Origin: Chaetoceros tenuissimus
Lineage: Eukaryota > Bacillariophyta > Thalassiosirophyceae > Chaetocerotales > Chaetocerotaceae
Length of the DNA: 64,000 nucleotides
Direction of reading: 5' to 3'
Assembly: GCA_021927905.1 (NCBI GenBank)
Contig: BLLK01000047.1
Location: 4,154,001-4,218,000 of the forward strand
Both the position numbers and the translations under genes were made by a program. The notes beneath the pieces were generated by a model. That model had not been told where the DNA came from and ran no database searches. It was given only the letters and a program-made list of their open reading frames with translations. This document shows, one piece after another, positions 41,658-52,125 of this stretch; position 1 is the first letter of the stretch, and the number at the start of each line of letters is the position of its first letter.

Positions 41658-42362
41658 ATGGATCCACGAGAAAAAGAGGCGAAGCGTATCAAGGAACAGG
41701 AGAGAAAAGCTCTCTTGGACAGAGCCTATCAACGAGTTGTAGCAAACAAGAATCTTGAAAAGCTCACCAAGAAGAAAGAAATTACAGGTATGTCCATTAC
41801 TATACATTCGTATTTGAAATATCTATATACATTTTATACTTTTCTAACGGATCAAGTTATGAATGTATATAAATGTTTCCATACAAATAACATATAATTC
41901 ATTCTAGACCAAGAAGAAGAAGATTACAAACTAAAACTTGCACAAGAAAGAGACAAAAAGACGAATCGAAAACGTAAAGCAATATCTGCAGAACATGCTG
42001 AATTAGCAAAAACGACAGGATTAAGTGGACAAGTAGTTGCATTAATGGCAGGCAGAGATGATGACAGTGATGAGGATAAAGAAGCAAGAAAAAAGCGTAA
42101 AAAGTCTAGAAAAAAGGATCATCGTAAAAAGTCGGATCGAAAAAAGAAACGTAGTAGACGTCGATCGTATGATTCAGATTCATCAGAAGAAGAACGAAGG
42201 TATAGACGAAAGCGAAAGAGGGATAAGGAACGCAAACGACGTGGTCGAAGTAGTAGCAGTGAACGATCCAATTCTTCTTCGAGTACCAGTGATGACTCAC
42301 GTAGTCATTCTGAAGAGGAACGTTCTAGAAAGAAATCCAAGAAAAAGAGGGAAAAGGAATAA
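41658..42362 (+). CDS. RS-rich nuclear protein, probably splicing-related
   Basis: Exon 1 is 41658-41787 and exon 2 is 41908-42362. The 120-nt intron has donor GTATGT and acceptor TTCTAG. The product is 194 residues. The N-terminal 90 residues are charged and helical (RIKEQERKALLDRAYQRVVA, EDYKLKLAQERDKK). From about 100 the sequence is Arg/Lys/Ser/Asp/Glu-rich with many RS, RD and RE pairs (RKKRKKSRKKDHRKK, SDSSEEERRYRRKRKRDKE, RSSSSERSNSSSSTSDD). Such tails target proteins to the spliceosome or speckles. I cannot place it in a named splicing-factor family. Confidence 0.75.
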
Positions 42363-42452
42363 ACTATTAAACTACAAGCCAAAACTACTTTCAATAAAAC
42401 ATGGTAATAAGTAATTTCTCATCTTAAATTATAAGAACAAAAAACGCAAAAA

Positions 42453-43247
42453 TTACATTTCATCATCATGGAAATCAGTATTCTTCTTCCTTCTTCCCTT
42501 ACGATTCTGAGCCTCCATTTTATCCTTTCTCTTTTGAGCAGCACCACCATCCGGAACACCAAAGAAAGGCTCTAGATGAGGCCAAACCGTTTTCTTCCAA
42601 ACAACTCTCCCCTTTCTATACAATTTCGACAAATTATAACTAACATTTCTCGCAGCATTCTTTGCACCCTGTGGAGCATGCTGATTAAACTTCTTGATTA
42701 GAAATTCTTTTGTTTCATCCAATTTTTCAAATGCTAGAGTCATGGGTGCTTCATCTTGTTCCCATCCTAGGAAATATCCATAATCTTGATACTTTCGTTC
42801 AAGTCTCTTGGTGAGTTTAGGATAATCTCCATAATACTTTGCAAGGATAGTATCTACCTCATCCATTTTCTCAGGCGCATGCTTTTCATAAAAACTCAAA
42901 ACACGTTTTTTGGGAGAAGCGCCAATGTTGAGTTTATGACCGAGATTACCGAGAATGTGTTGTTTCTGAAGAAAGTTTCCAAACCAGTCTCCTGCATAGA
43001 GAAGAGCAGGTAGGAGAGTAGTACCAGTCATCATGATGAGCATGATGAGTGGACCCATTTTGATGCCTTGCTTTGGTGGTGCTGCTGGTCTCGCTGCTTC
43101 CGATGATGCTCCATTTGCAGCAGCAGCAGACTTGCTCTTTTTTCTCTTTTTCTTTTTCTTGGTTGGTTCTCCGTTTGTCTCTTCCTCTGTCTTGGTTTGA
43201 GGAGTTGGAAGATCGTCCATATTAATCTCGAAATCGTTTTTTTCCAT
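42453..43247 (-). CDS. Single-pass membrane protein with basic tail, unknown
   Basis: 264 residues from ATG 43247; upstream only GTG is available. Residues 1-65 are charged with a Lys-rich block (KKKKKRKKSKS) and an Ala-rich patch. One membrane helix follows (MGPLIMLIMMTGTTLLPALL). The rest is a soluble helical domain with RVLSFYEKHAPEKMDEVDTI, YYGDYPKLTKRLERKYQDYG and a Lys-rich end. It may be an ER protein with a cytosolic basic head. No family recognised. Confidence 0.7.
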   Translation of the reverse strand: MEKNDFEINMDDLPTPQTKTEEETNGEPTKKKKKRKKSKSAAAANGASSEAARPAAPPKQGIKMGPLIMLIMMTGTTLLPALLYAGDWFGNFLQKQHILGNLGHKLNIGASPKKRVLSFYEKHAPEKMDEVDTILAKYYGDYPKLTKRLERKYQDYGYFLGWEQDEAPMTLAFEKLDETKEFLIKKFNQHAPQGAKNAARNVSYNLSKLYRKGRVVWKKTVWPHLEPFFGVPDGGAAQKRKDKMEAQNRKGRRKKNTDFHDDEM

Positions 43248-43614
43248 GGTGATGAATAGTCTGTGTTGAAAGTAGTGGTTGTATACTCGTAGCTGATAAA
43301 CAGTCACTGAGGGTGTAATACAGTAAGAATGATTAGAATAAGGACTTCAACTGAAATGAGCTTCAACAAAAAACGTTTTTTCTAAAAGTTCCACGTCCAT
43401 AGGCTGCATTGGGTTATGAGATGTGTCAAGGGCTCTGTCAATTTCTTCATTGACTCATTATTGACTAAATTAGATATGTGTTGACATATGGTATCTTTCT
43501 TGCGAAAATTCTGAGAAATGAACCAGATGTCCAGAACAGAACACGGAGTTGATTCAATTTACTTGTGCATGGTTCCATCCATATCTTTCTATATATTACT
43601 TCATATATATAATA
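43248..43614. other. Divergent intergenic region
   Basis: 367 bp between divergent starts. The sequence directly before ATG 43615 is AT-rich (TATATATTACTTCATATATA). No further element recognised. Confidence 0.4.
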
Positions 43615-44109
43615 ATGCTATACTCTACCTCTAACTACTCTAGAGCATTTATTGCTGGGCTGACTGCAGCTCTTCTTTTCACTTTTTGCTTCCTTCCTTC
43701 AGACGCCTTTCTTACATCTCTAGCTCCTGCAGCTAGACACCATCATACCATTCGCAAATCACATACCGCTCTATACTCCAACAAGAGAGATTCCGAAGAA
43801 GACATTGATCAATCTAAACTACCATCCAATGCAGATATACTCGCTTCTCTCAATCAAAGAATCTATGAACTAAATGTGGGTATTGGCAAACGCTACATTG
43901 TAAGAATTCAACAGAGAGGATTTCTCAATGTGCATTCTGATCCATTTGATCCCTTTGATGTGACAAATGTCGTTGGAAAATTGAAAGAGGGTCAGATTGT
44001 CAAATCTATGAAGCCGAATAAAGGTGATTGGGTCTATCATGATGGACAAGGTGGTGGTTGGTCTATTGCTAAATTTAATGGGTTTACTTGGTTAGAACCC
44101 ATTGATTGA
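43615..44109 (+). CDS. Plastid-targeted small protein with SH3-like domain
   Basis: 164 residues from ATG 43615; the longer frame opens at a TTG 22 codons upstream. The signal peptide (AFIAGLTAALLFTFCFLPSDA) ends at DAFLTSLAP, a good ASAFAP-type plastid motif. The mature C-terminal 70 residues form a compact beta domain with the spacing of a bacterial-type SH3 fold: GFLNVHSDPFDP, VVGKLKEGQIVKSMKPNKGD, WVYHDGQGGGWSIAKFNG, FTWLEP. Such folds bind peptides or glycans. The function in the plastid is unknown. It is convergent with the TIC110 gene. Confidence 0.75.
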   Translation: MLYSTSNYSRAFIAGLTAALLFTFCFLPSDAFLTSLAPAARHHHTIRKSHTALYSNKRDSEEDIDQSKLPSNADILASLNQRIYELNVGIGKRYIVRIQQRGFLNVHSDPFDPFDVTNVVGKLKEGQIVKSMKPNKGDWVYHDGQGGGWSIAKFNGFTWLEPID

Positions 44110-44273
44110 ATATTGATTTCGACAGATTGATGCTGGAAAAAGAAACGACATGATTAGAGACTAGAGTAGACAGCAGTTGTAGGAATAATTTTGTGCATAA
44201 AAGTAGGAACATGATTTTTGAATAAGTATAGCTCTTTATTATTTGATATTTATTTATATTTTAAATTTTCTAG

Positions 44274-47200
44274 TTACTCGAGGTTAAGTGCTGTCTTGAG
44301 AAGCTCCTTGTTGTTTTCTACATCTTCAGAATCTTGTCCCTCAAAGTCCATTGCATCATACATGTTGTAAATCTTCCATGCATTTGCCTCATTTACATTC
44401 AAGTCGAGGTCCTCTCCATTCACAAATTGGGCATATCTTACAAGGCGGATAATGAGGTCAGCGCATTGGTCGTCACGGCCTCTCAATAGCTCTGCCTTGA
44501 TTCTACTCATTACAGCTTGTGCTCTTCTCTGAAGGATTCCAAGGAAGATCTTCTCTGCTTCCTCTGGATCCATACCGAGACTTTCTTGGATTTCTGACAA
44601 GACATCTCCGCTCTCAATTGTAATGTCTCCATTCACAAGGGCTGGCGATATTTCAGATTCAAATAATTCTTCAATGCTTCCCTTTCCAAGGCCGAGGTCC
44701 TTCTCTAGCTCAAGTCCCATAGAATTGCACTTTTCACGGAATGCCTTTACCATCTCTGGTGATGCATCGTCGCGAAGAAGTACTGCTGCTTCTTCCTTAA
44801 GAATCTTCTTTTGAGTATCAAGCAACATTTCTTCACTCTTATCGGGTGAAATTCTAAGCTTATTCTGAATATTAGCAAGGAACATCATATCTTGTTGATC
44901 CAATTGTCCCTTCGTTCTCATGGAATTGCTAATGTAGTTCTCGTAAATTGTTCCTCCAATGGAGCTAGTAACCTCCTCTTGCTTCTCAAGATCAAGTCCA
45001 ATGATACCTCCAAAGGTTTCACGAGCTGCCTCGTATCTCTCCCCTTGTGGTCCTTGAGTAGTGAATCCTCCAACTACAAATTGTCTAAAGAGCAACTCTG
45101 CTAGTTCCTCTGTGATTGCTCCGCTTGCAAGTCCGGTAATTGGGTAAACAGTTTCGTAATCTGCAACCTCCTCATTAACAGTCTTTTCTTCATCTCCTTC
45201 CATTACCTTCTTTTCAATAGTCTTGGTTCCAATCTCCTTCTGCTCTGCAATATCATTCTCAGTGTAAAAGTCAATGAGGTTCATGCAGTCAGTCATAATA
45301 TTAGCTTCAGCTCCAAGTCCAAGAGTTCCATCTGCTCCCTTTCCAGTCTTGAAGTAATCCTCTCCGAAATCCTTTTGACGCTTCTGTGCTAATTGTTCAG
45401 CAGTCAACATGGTACGCTCCAACTCAAGAACAATCCATTCAACCATTGGCTTCATTCTCTCATCCATAGCCTCAAGGTACAATGCTCTAGATGCATCCTC
45501 AGGAACTCCGAGTCTTTCTCTTAAATGCTCAAGTGGTTCTCTGTATTCTGCGGTGATGACTCCAGTTGATCCCATGGATTCCAAAACACTTTGCTTGTAT
45601 TGTGCTCCGAAAATATCAGTGTGTGCTGCATAAGTATCTTCAACAGTCATACCAAGAAGATTTCTAAGTGCGAATAGTTGTTCAGTGCACTCCTTGGATG
45701 GAACTCCAGAAGGTGTCTAGGAAGAAGTCAAAGTGAGAATATTGTAGTCAAGTGGCAAAACAAAAGTTGAGCATTGCACTCTTACCTTCTCGTTCACAAT
45801 GGTGACTGCACGCTGGTAGATTGGTCCAGCAAATTCTGCAACAATATCACTGGAAAGCTTGTAGTCAGCAATGGTCTTGTCCACCATCTCCTTCAAGTTG
45901 TCAACCAACTTATCAGTAAAGTCATCTCCCATGATTTCAAACATTGCCATATTCAATGCCTTTTGAAGCTCTGGTCCATAGTTCATTCTAAACTCTACAG
46001 CCTCGTCTTCATCGGTAATACCCAACATTGCCTTGACAGCCTTGACCTTTTCATAAGCTTCGTCGGTCAACTCCTTTCCAGATTCACTGTTGCGTACGGA
46101 TCTATTAAGGAAAATTTTGAACAAACGCAATCTATCCTGTCTCGCCAACATTCCACAAGCGGAATCCTTTGCAGATGGATCAAAGAACTTTGCATCAAAG
46201 TCTTCAAATGCCTCAGATCCAGATTCTTGCAAAACAGCACGACAAGCGTCTTTGGCTTCAAGTGCTTCCAAAAGCATATCGTATGTCTTTCCTTCATTAT
46301 TCACATTTGCAAAAGTCATGGTATCCTCAAATGGCTTACCCATAGCTTGCATGACCATGGAAGAAAGAAGGTCATTCATGTAATCGTCCATCAACAAAAG
46401 TTCATGTTCACGAGCTTCAATTTTCTCCCATGCATCCTTTGGAGAGATGTTGTTTGCAATTGCTTCGTTCATAATTTCAAGTGCAGTAGATTGGAAAAGT
46501 GGTGTTCCTTCAGAAGAAATTTCGTATCCAGCTTCTTTGTCGGATAGTCCAAGTACTTCTTGAAGTTTGTGAAGCTAAGAAAAAGTTGGAGTGAAGTATA
46601 AATAAAAGTGAGCCATGAGATTTTGATATTGAATTCACATTCTCTCCATCTTTTCTACTTACTCTATCAGCAGCTTCATCTGCAAACTTTGCAGTAGCTG
46701 GATCATCTTTTCCTTCCAACAAACTCTTGACTTCCGCTTCAAAAGCACTAAGATGCATATCCTGCGCAGTCAAATCATCAATTCCAAGAGAATTTCTAGC
46801 CCTAAGAAGCATATCAGCGGAAACAGCATCCGACTCCAATTTCGCTCTGGTACTATCCAAAGCCTTTTGATAAAATGGTTCTGCAACTTCCGCCACTCTA
46901 TCCAATGCTTCAGTCAAACTAATATTGAATGCCTTTGCTACACGTGACATTTCATACTTGAATGCTTCTTCCGTCTCTCCACCTTGACGAAACGCTCTCT
47001 CCGAGAGAAACAAAAATTTATCAATCGACATGCGATCAGGATGATCTGGATCTTCCAAATCTTCCAATGGAGTAAAAAGAGAAGTCTGTCTGTAAAACTC
47101 CTTGGCAGCCGCCGCATGTGCCTCACCCACCGCCAAATTATCCATATCCAACGCATTTCTCAAATTCGTCAATTCCTTCATTTCCTTGGTTTGTGTAATG

Positions 47201-47784
47201 GGTGTTTTCACCATACCAATCATGTAACGCATGTATACATCCTGTTTCATTTCTGCAAAATCTTCTTCTGGTACTTTATAAGTGGAAGCAATGTTTGCAA
47301 TTTTACCGCTAATTTCGGATGAATCAATTCCCAGATCGACAATGACTTGTGCAATGGCTGGTTTCGCAGCAGCTTCGACTGAAGCATCTAAACGATTTTT
47401 ACCAATGAGACCAGCCGAAGCACCGACTGCACCCACCGCTCCAGCGGCTATAGGTCCTACTCCACTCAAAGTAGCTGCTCCCAAGATGGCTGCGGCGGGT
47501 ACAGCTGCCAATCCTCCCACTTGAAAGAGTTGAGGTGATTTCCGTGCGGATTGTACGAGTTTATCTCCTTCTTTGGTGAGTTGTTTCAATTCTTCAATTC
47601 CACCGGATGCATCTGCCAACATATTTAGGGAAGCATGTTGAGAGTATACTGGTGCTGATGCTGGAGATGATATTTTAAGTGATGGAGCGATGAAGGATGA
47701 TTTCTGTCCAACGATTCCGAATGCGGTGGTCTCGATGGACGATGCTGCGATGACAATCGCCACTGCACTTGCTTGGATTCTCAT
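44274..47784 (-). CDS. TIC110: Tic110, inner-envelope plastid import protein
   Basis: Three exons: 47784-46663, 46574-45786 and 45716-44274. The introns are 88 and 69 nt, with donors GTAAGT and GTAAGA. All joins are in phase and give 1117 residues. A signal peptide with TTAFGI is the plastid entry signal. Residues about 90-125 are two closely spaced hydrophobic segments (GGLAAVPAAAILGAATLSGV; PIAAGAVGAVGASAGLIG), as in Tic110. The long remainder is a helical repeat domain (DEAADRVSRK.., FGGIIGLDLEKQEEVTSSIG, SLGMDPEEAEKIFLGILQRR) of the kind that forms the stromal scaffold. Tic110 recruits stromal chaperones during protein import. Length and layout fit; the family call rests on topology and repeats and is fairly secure. 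Confidence 0.85.
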
Positions 47785-48535
47785 CTAATGAAGAATGAGG
47801 AGAGAATGGGGTAAGAAAAAGATTATATGATGAGATATGAAAAGAGACGAGTTTTCTATTCAAGATAAAAGAACAAGACATCACTTTTCTTTTCTTTTCT
47901 TCATAAAGTTCTTTTCTCTGTTTATGTAAAAAAGATTTTAAAGATGTCCAGAGTATCATCAAGGCTTTGACCATGTCAGAGTCTCTCTTCCATGAATGAA
48001 TATTCTTTTTTCAATTTTCTCCTTTTGTTCTCTCATCACAACATGTTTCAAAAGAACATGTTTAAAACGAACATTTCTCATCTTTCCTCTCACATAACCG
48101 TCACTCTTTCATGTCAAATATCAGTACTCACTTTTAATAATATAAAAGAAAAGCACTACCCTTCCACTGTAACTACAGGTAGTCTTATAAAAATAAAAAG
48201 AAAAGCTTCTTCTTGTTGATGTCGGATGGCGCAAATCGATGAGATGGAAGGCAAAAACTTCAAGAAGGATCTGTGGCTTGGAGTAAAAAATACGTCTCGT
48301 GACGCATGAGGTTACACTTGTATCTTTTTTGTCAGGTTGGGGGATTAGTCTCCCCCTTTGTCTCCCCCCTTATAATTTAGTCCCATCTTTGTCCAGCCAT
48401 TCATTTGGATGACGATTGCAAGAAGAAGAAGAAGAAAAAGAAATTCAGAAAGCTTTTTGGATGAGTCGAGTCGATGTATTGATATTCATATATTTACTGA
48501 CTACAATTTAATCAATTGTATTATTTATAATTAAA
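47785..48535. promoter_or_regulatory. Divergent promoter region between TIC110 and ABC-F genes
   Basis: About 750 bp shared by two plastid-protein genes. On the ABC-F side, CT-rich sequence (CTCCCCCTTTGTCTCCCCCC), TATAATTTA and the GTCCCATCTTTGT motif lie 140-190 bp before ATG 48536, and a GAA run lies near 48423-48440. Confidence 0.4.
48380..48392 (+). promoter_or_regulatory. Shared GTCCCATCTTTGT upstream motif (ABC-F gene)
   Basis: GTCCCATCTTTGT, identical over 13 bases to that before the GT31 gene at 19251, lies about 155 bp upstream of ATG 48536. Confidence 0.35.
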
Positions 48536-50695
48536 ATGAAGATTACATCCATTGCAGTGACTCTGTTGGGAATTCTGAATGCAGAAGCATTCTCAACACC
48601 TTCCCTCATCTCATCAACATATGTTACTCCCCGTAACTCTCTTCCATTGTATTCCACAACGGCACCTAGTATATCTGAAGGAATCAGTATTGGAGATACA
48701 AAGGGTGCAGCACTCTACATCAAAGATGTGGCAGTGTCACGTGGCTCCAATCAAATTCTACAAAATATCAATCTAAGAGTAGAACGTGGACAACGGTGGG
48801 GAATCGTTGGACCGAATGGTGCGGGAAAATCGACTTTATTGGGTGCTCTCACAGGATCAGTGAGGATGGAAGAGGGTCAAGCTTTGGTAGCGCCCAAAAT
48901 TGATGTAGGGTATTTGAAGCAAACTGCCGTCTCAGGATCTATCAAAACTGTATTGGAAGAAGCAAGTTCGGAAATGAAGAAAATTAATGAGGCAAAGGAA
49001 CGAATGGAACTTGCCGAACATAAAATATCCAATGGGGATACTTCTACTGATACACTACAGGAATTGGATGATGCCACTACGGCATTTACAAATGCAGGTG
49101 GATGGAATCAAGAACAAACTGTTGCCAATGTTTTGAAAGGATTGGGATTTCAACAAGAAGACTTGTCGAAAAAATGTAGTGAATTTTCAGGAGGATGGCA
49201 AATGAGAATTGGTTTGGCAAGATTGTTACTTTCCGATCCTTCTCTATTGTTGTTGGATGAACCTTCCAATCATTTAGATAGTAGTGCGAGAGATTGGCTT
49301 GGGAAATATCTACAGAATTTTCAAGGGAGTTTGGTGCTTGTTTCTCATGATGAAGCTCTATTGGCCAAGAGTGTCAATAACATTGCGGAAATATCTGGTA
49401 AAACTCTATTGACCTATGTTTCCTGTGATTATGAGAAATATTTGGAAGAAAAGGAATTTAGAGCGAAATCTGCCATGGCGGAATATGAACGCAATGTAGC
49501 AGAAGCGGCAAGACTTCAAGCATATGTGGATAAATGGGGAGCAAGTGCTACCAAAGCTACTTCCGCACAAAGTCGTGTCAAGCAAATTGAAAAAATGCGC
49601 AAGGAAGGGAAATTGACACCGCCGCCTACCTCGGTCGTGGCAGAACGATGGAAGCCAAGTTTGGAATTGCCTAAACCACCCGTGAGTATGGGAGATGTAT
49701 TGTTGGAATTGCAAAATGCAGACATTGGTTATGAAGGAGAAGCACCACTTTTGAAAAATATCAATTTTGAACTCAAAAGGGGAATGAAACTTATTCTAAG
49801 AGGTGCCAATGGAGCAGGAAAATCGACATTGATGCAAGCTCTTCGAGGTGGACTACCTCTTCAAGATGGAAAACGAATTGAAAATGAAAAATTACGTTTG
49901 GGATACTTTACACAAGATTTGGCACAACAATTGGATCCAGATGCTCGTGCTGTAGATTTAGTCACTGCGTATGCTCGTGAAGGTGAACATGGTGATATTA
50001 CAATCTCGGATCAACAGGCTAGATCTGTCATGGGTCGATTAGGTCTTCAGGGTGATAAACCCTTGAGGAAAATCAAGGAATTGAGTGGTGGTGAAAAGGC
50101 AAGAGTTGCATTGAGTATGTTTGCGTTAAAAGCTTCGAACGTATATTGTTTTGACGAACCTAGTAATCATTTAGATGTGGAATGTATTGAAGCATTAAGT
50201 GATGCGTTACGATCTTGGGGTGGTGAAGATGACAAGAGAAAGGATGGTGCAATCATTGTAGTATCTCACGACAAGGCATTTTGTGATTCTGTAGGATTCA
50301 ATGCCGTAGGAACAGTCAAGGATGGAAGTTTAATCATTGAAGAACGTGATTTAAATGAAAAGGATTGGCAACAGTATGCATTGAATGGTCGTGCCGATGC
50401 AGTCAGTCAAGAAGAAGTGGAAGAAGCAAGAGAATTAACTCCTGAAGAAAAGGAAGAACAAAAGAGAATCCGTAAGCAATTATTCAATGCTCCCAAGAGA
50501 ATAAAAAAGATTGAAGCAATGGTGGAAAAGAAGGAAGAAAGGATGGCTGAACTTGATGAAGAGATGATGAATGTCGGCAATGATGTCGGTGTTTTGACAG
50601 ATTTAAGCAATGAAAAGACGAAATTGGAAAAAGAAGTAATGGTATTGATGGAAGAATGGGAAGAACTTGAAGAGTTGATTGCCAAGTATGGTTAG
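48536..50695 (+). CDS. Plastid ABC-F ATPase (EttA/Uup-like translation factor)
   Basis: 719 residues in one exon. The N-terminus is a signal peptide with AEAFSTP, so the protein goes to the plastid. Two ATP-binding cassettes with no membrane domain define ABC-F. Cassette 1 has GPNGAGKSTL (Walker A, about residue 95), FSGGWQMRIGLARLLL (signature) and LLLLDEPSNHLD (Walker B). Cassette 2 has GANGAGKSTL (about 425), LSGGEKARVALSMFALKA and YCFDEPSNHLD. An inter-domain linker with charged helices and a C-terminal coiled coil (EEKEEQKRIRKQLFNAPKRI and on) are typical. These proteins act on ribosomes. All catalytic residues are present. Confidence 0.92.
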   Translation: MKITSIAVTLLGILNAEAFSTPSLISSTYVTPRNSLPLYSTTAPSISEGISIGDTKGAALYIKDVAVSRGSNQILQNINLRVERGQRWGIVGPNGAGKSTLLGALTGSVRMEEGQALVAPKIDVGYLKQTAVSGSIKTVLEEASSEMKKINEAKERMELAEHKISNGDTSTDTLQELDDATTAFTNAGGWNQEQTVANVLKGLGFQQEDLSKKCSEFSGGWQMRIGLARLLLSDPSLLLLDEPSNHLDSSARDWLGKYLQNFQGSLVLVSHDEALLAKSVNNIAEISGKTLLTYVSCDYEKYLEEKEFRAKSAMAEYERNVAEAARLQAYVDKWGASATKATSAQSRVKQIEKMRKEGKLTPPPTSVVAERWKPSLELPKPPVSMGDVLLELQNADIGYEGEAPLLKNINFELKRGMKLILRGANGAGKSTLMQALRGGLPLQDGKRIENEKLRLGYFTQDLAQQLDPDARAVDLVTAYAREGEHGDITISDQQARSVMGRLGLQGDKPLRKIKELSGGEKARVALSMFALKASNVYCFDEPSNHLDVECIEALSDALRSWGGEDDKRKDGAIIVVSHDKAFCDSVGFNAVGTVKDGSLIIEERDLNEKDWQQYALNGRADAVSQEEVEEARELTPEEKEEQKRIRKQLFNAPKRIKKIEAMVEKKEERMAELDEEMMNVGNDVGVLTDLSNEKTKLEKEVMVLMEEWEELEELIAKYG

Positions 50696-50808
50696 AATAG
50701 AAATGATGAATACTTAAAACAAATATAATTGAGGATGTTGCAATATACATGAAAGTTTAAAGATGTATCTAGTCAGTCGAACTGTTTTAATACTTTTTAT
50801 GTATGTAT

Positions 50809-51588
50809 CTAAGATTCCTTTTTAGAAGAATTTACAGTCTTCTTCTCTAGAGTATCCTTTTCCACACTATCCACATCACTACTTCCACCATCACTACTAT
50901 CTTCTTCCACACTACCATCAACAACAACATCCTTTTTAATCTGTCTCGTAATAGCAATGGCAATAGGAAGTCGTATCGGCTCTGAAAACTTGGTCGCCAC
51001 CCACGCTAAACCAAGTTTGGCAAGATTCGGCTTACTAATCACCAAATCGGCATACGGCGCAGTCCATGGAAACTGTTTCATAAAATTCGCTACAAACAAT
51101 GCAGCGGAATCTACATTTTCCGTATCCTCCATACATAATTCTCCATCATCTGTAATGGTATGTGTATGCCATGGTAATTCAAATTGTGTGATACTGATGG
51201 GATCAATGAGACCTGTGTCGAGTCCTAAATACATGATTCCTAAGGTACCCACGTATACCGATAGATAGGTTGTTATAAAGGTTGATCCATAAGTTTGCAT
51301 CATGTCCTTGACGGATGTACCCGCTTTCTTCATTGCAACTTTTGACTTTTGCATTTTCGTTTTGTTATTATCTTGTTTGGGAATCGTTGACAATGAAAGA
51401 GATTGCAAATGAATGACTTTTCTAGTGTTTGAATATTTATTTTCTTCCTTCTTTTGAAAATTCAAGGGAAGAGTATGAAATGCGTATGACTGTTGATGCA
51501 AAGATTTCTTCCATTGATGATTTCTTGAATGAATATTTTGAAACAGTGATGCTGCTCTCTTTCTACTCATGCTTGTAAATGCATTCAT
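50809..51588 (-). CDS. Mitochondrial FAM210/DUF1279-type protein
   Basis: 259 residues from ATG 51588. The N-terminal 75 residues are basic and rich in Ser/His/Gln, like a mitochondrial presequence. The DUF1279 domain follows: SVKDMMQTYGSTFITTYLSV, then YVGTLGIMYLGLDTGLIDPI (membrane helix with the family's GLDTG/GLDSG pattern), and after an insert FMKQFPWTAPYADLVISKPN, LGLAWVATKFSEPIRLPIAI. The end is acidic and low in complexity. FAM210 proteins act in mitochondrial translation and lipid handling. The family fit is good; the organelle is inference. Confidence 0.8.
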   Translation of the reverse strand: MNAFTSMSRKRAASLFQNIHSRNHQWKKSLHQQSYAFHTLPLNFQKKEENKYSNTRKVIHLQSLSLSTIPKQDNNKTKMQKSKVAMKKAGTSVKDMMQTYGSTFITTYLSVYVGTLGIMYLGLDTGLIDPISITQFELPWHTHTITDDGELCMEDTENVDSAALFVANFMKQFPWTAPYADLVISKPNLAKLGLAWVATKFSEPIRLPIAIAITRQIKKDVVVDGSVEEDSSDGGSSDVDSVEKDTLEKKTVNSSKKES

Positions 51589-52125
51589 GGTACCAAGTAA
51601 TGTGTGAATAAGCGACGATGATCAAGCTAAGCTATGGAATTGTTCTGTATGGTAAGATATGTTGTACTGTCAGCAAAGAGACTTTTTCCAAGCAGTTCTT
51701 TCCTCGACTGTAAATTATAATCAAGAAATAAAGAGCTCTATTTGAATTGTCGATAAGAGATGCTTCTTTTTGAAGAATCTAATGAATCAAATAGGAAACA
51801 CTTAGAGATTCCTTTATGATATGTAAAAAGAAGCATTCATTCTGCATCACTCATCGCTGCATTTTTGTGGCTGGCAATGAGTCAGTACAGACACTCTAGT
51901 TAGTCCCACTTTGTCTATACCTACCTATCAAAGTCAAAATAGGTAATGAGACCAAATCTTGCATCTTGAGAACCAAGCAATCCTTCCACGCGTACGTCGA
52001 TCCAAGTTCAAGATGAGAAAGAAACATCAAAGATTGCAATTCTATTTCAACCTTGTTGTTGGCACTTTACTTCTACAAGTCAAAAGACACACCATATCTC
52101 TCTATTATATATTGAATATTCAAAA
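51589..52125. promoter_or_regulatory. Divergent intergenic region
   Basis: 537 bp between divergent starts. GTCCCACTTTGT at 51903-51914, about 215 bp before ATG 52126, resembles the motif before three other genes. Confidence 0.35.
51903..51914 (+). promoter_or_regulatory. GTCCCACTTTGT upstream motif (rubredoxin gene)
   Basis: One base shorter than the GTCCCATCTTTGT string at 48380 and 19074; preceded by TA in this copy and at 48378. Confidence 0.25.
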
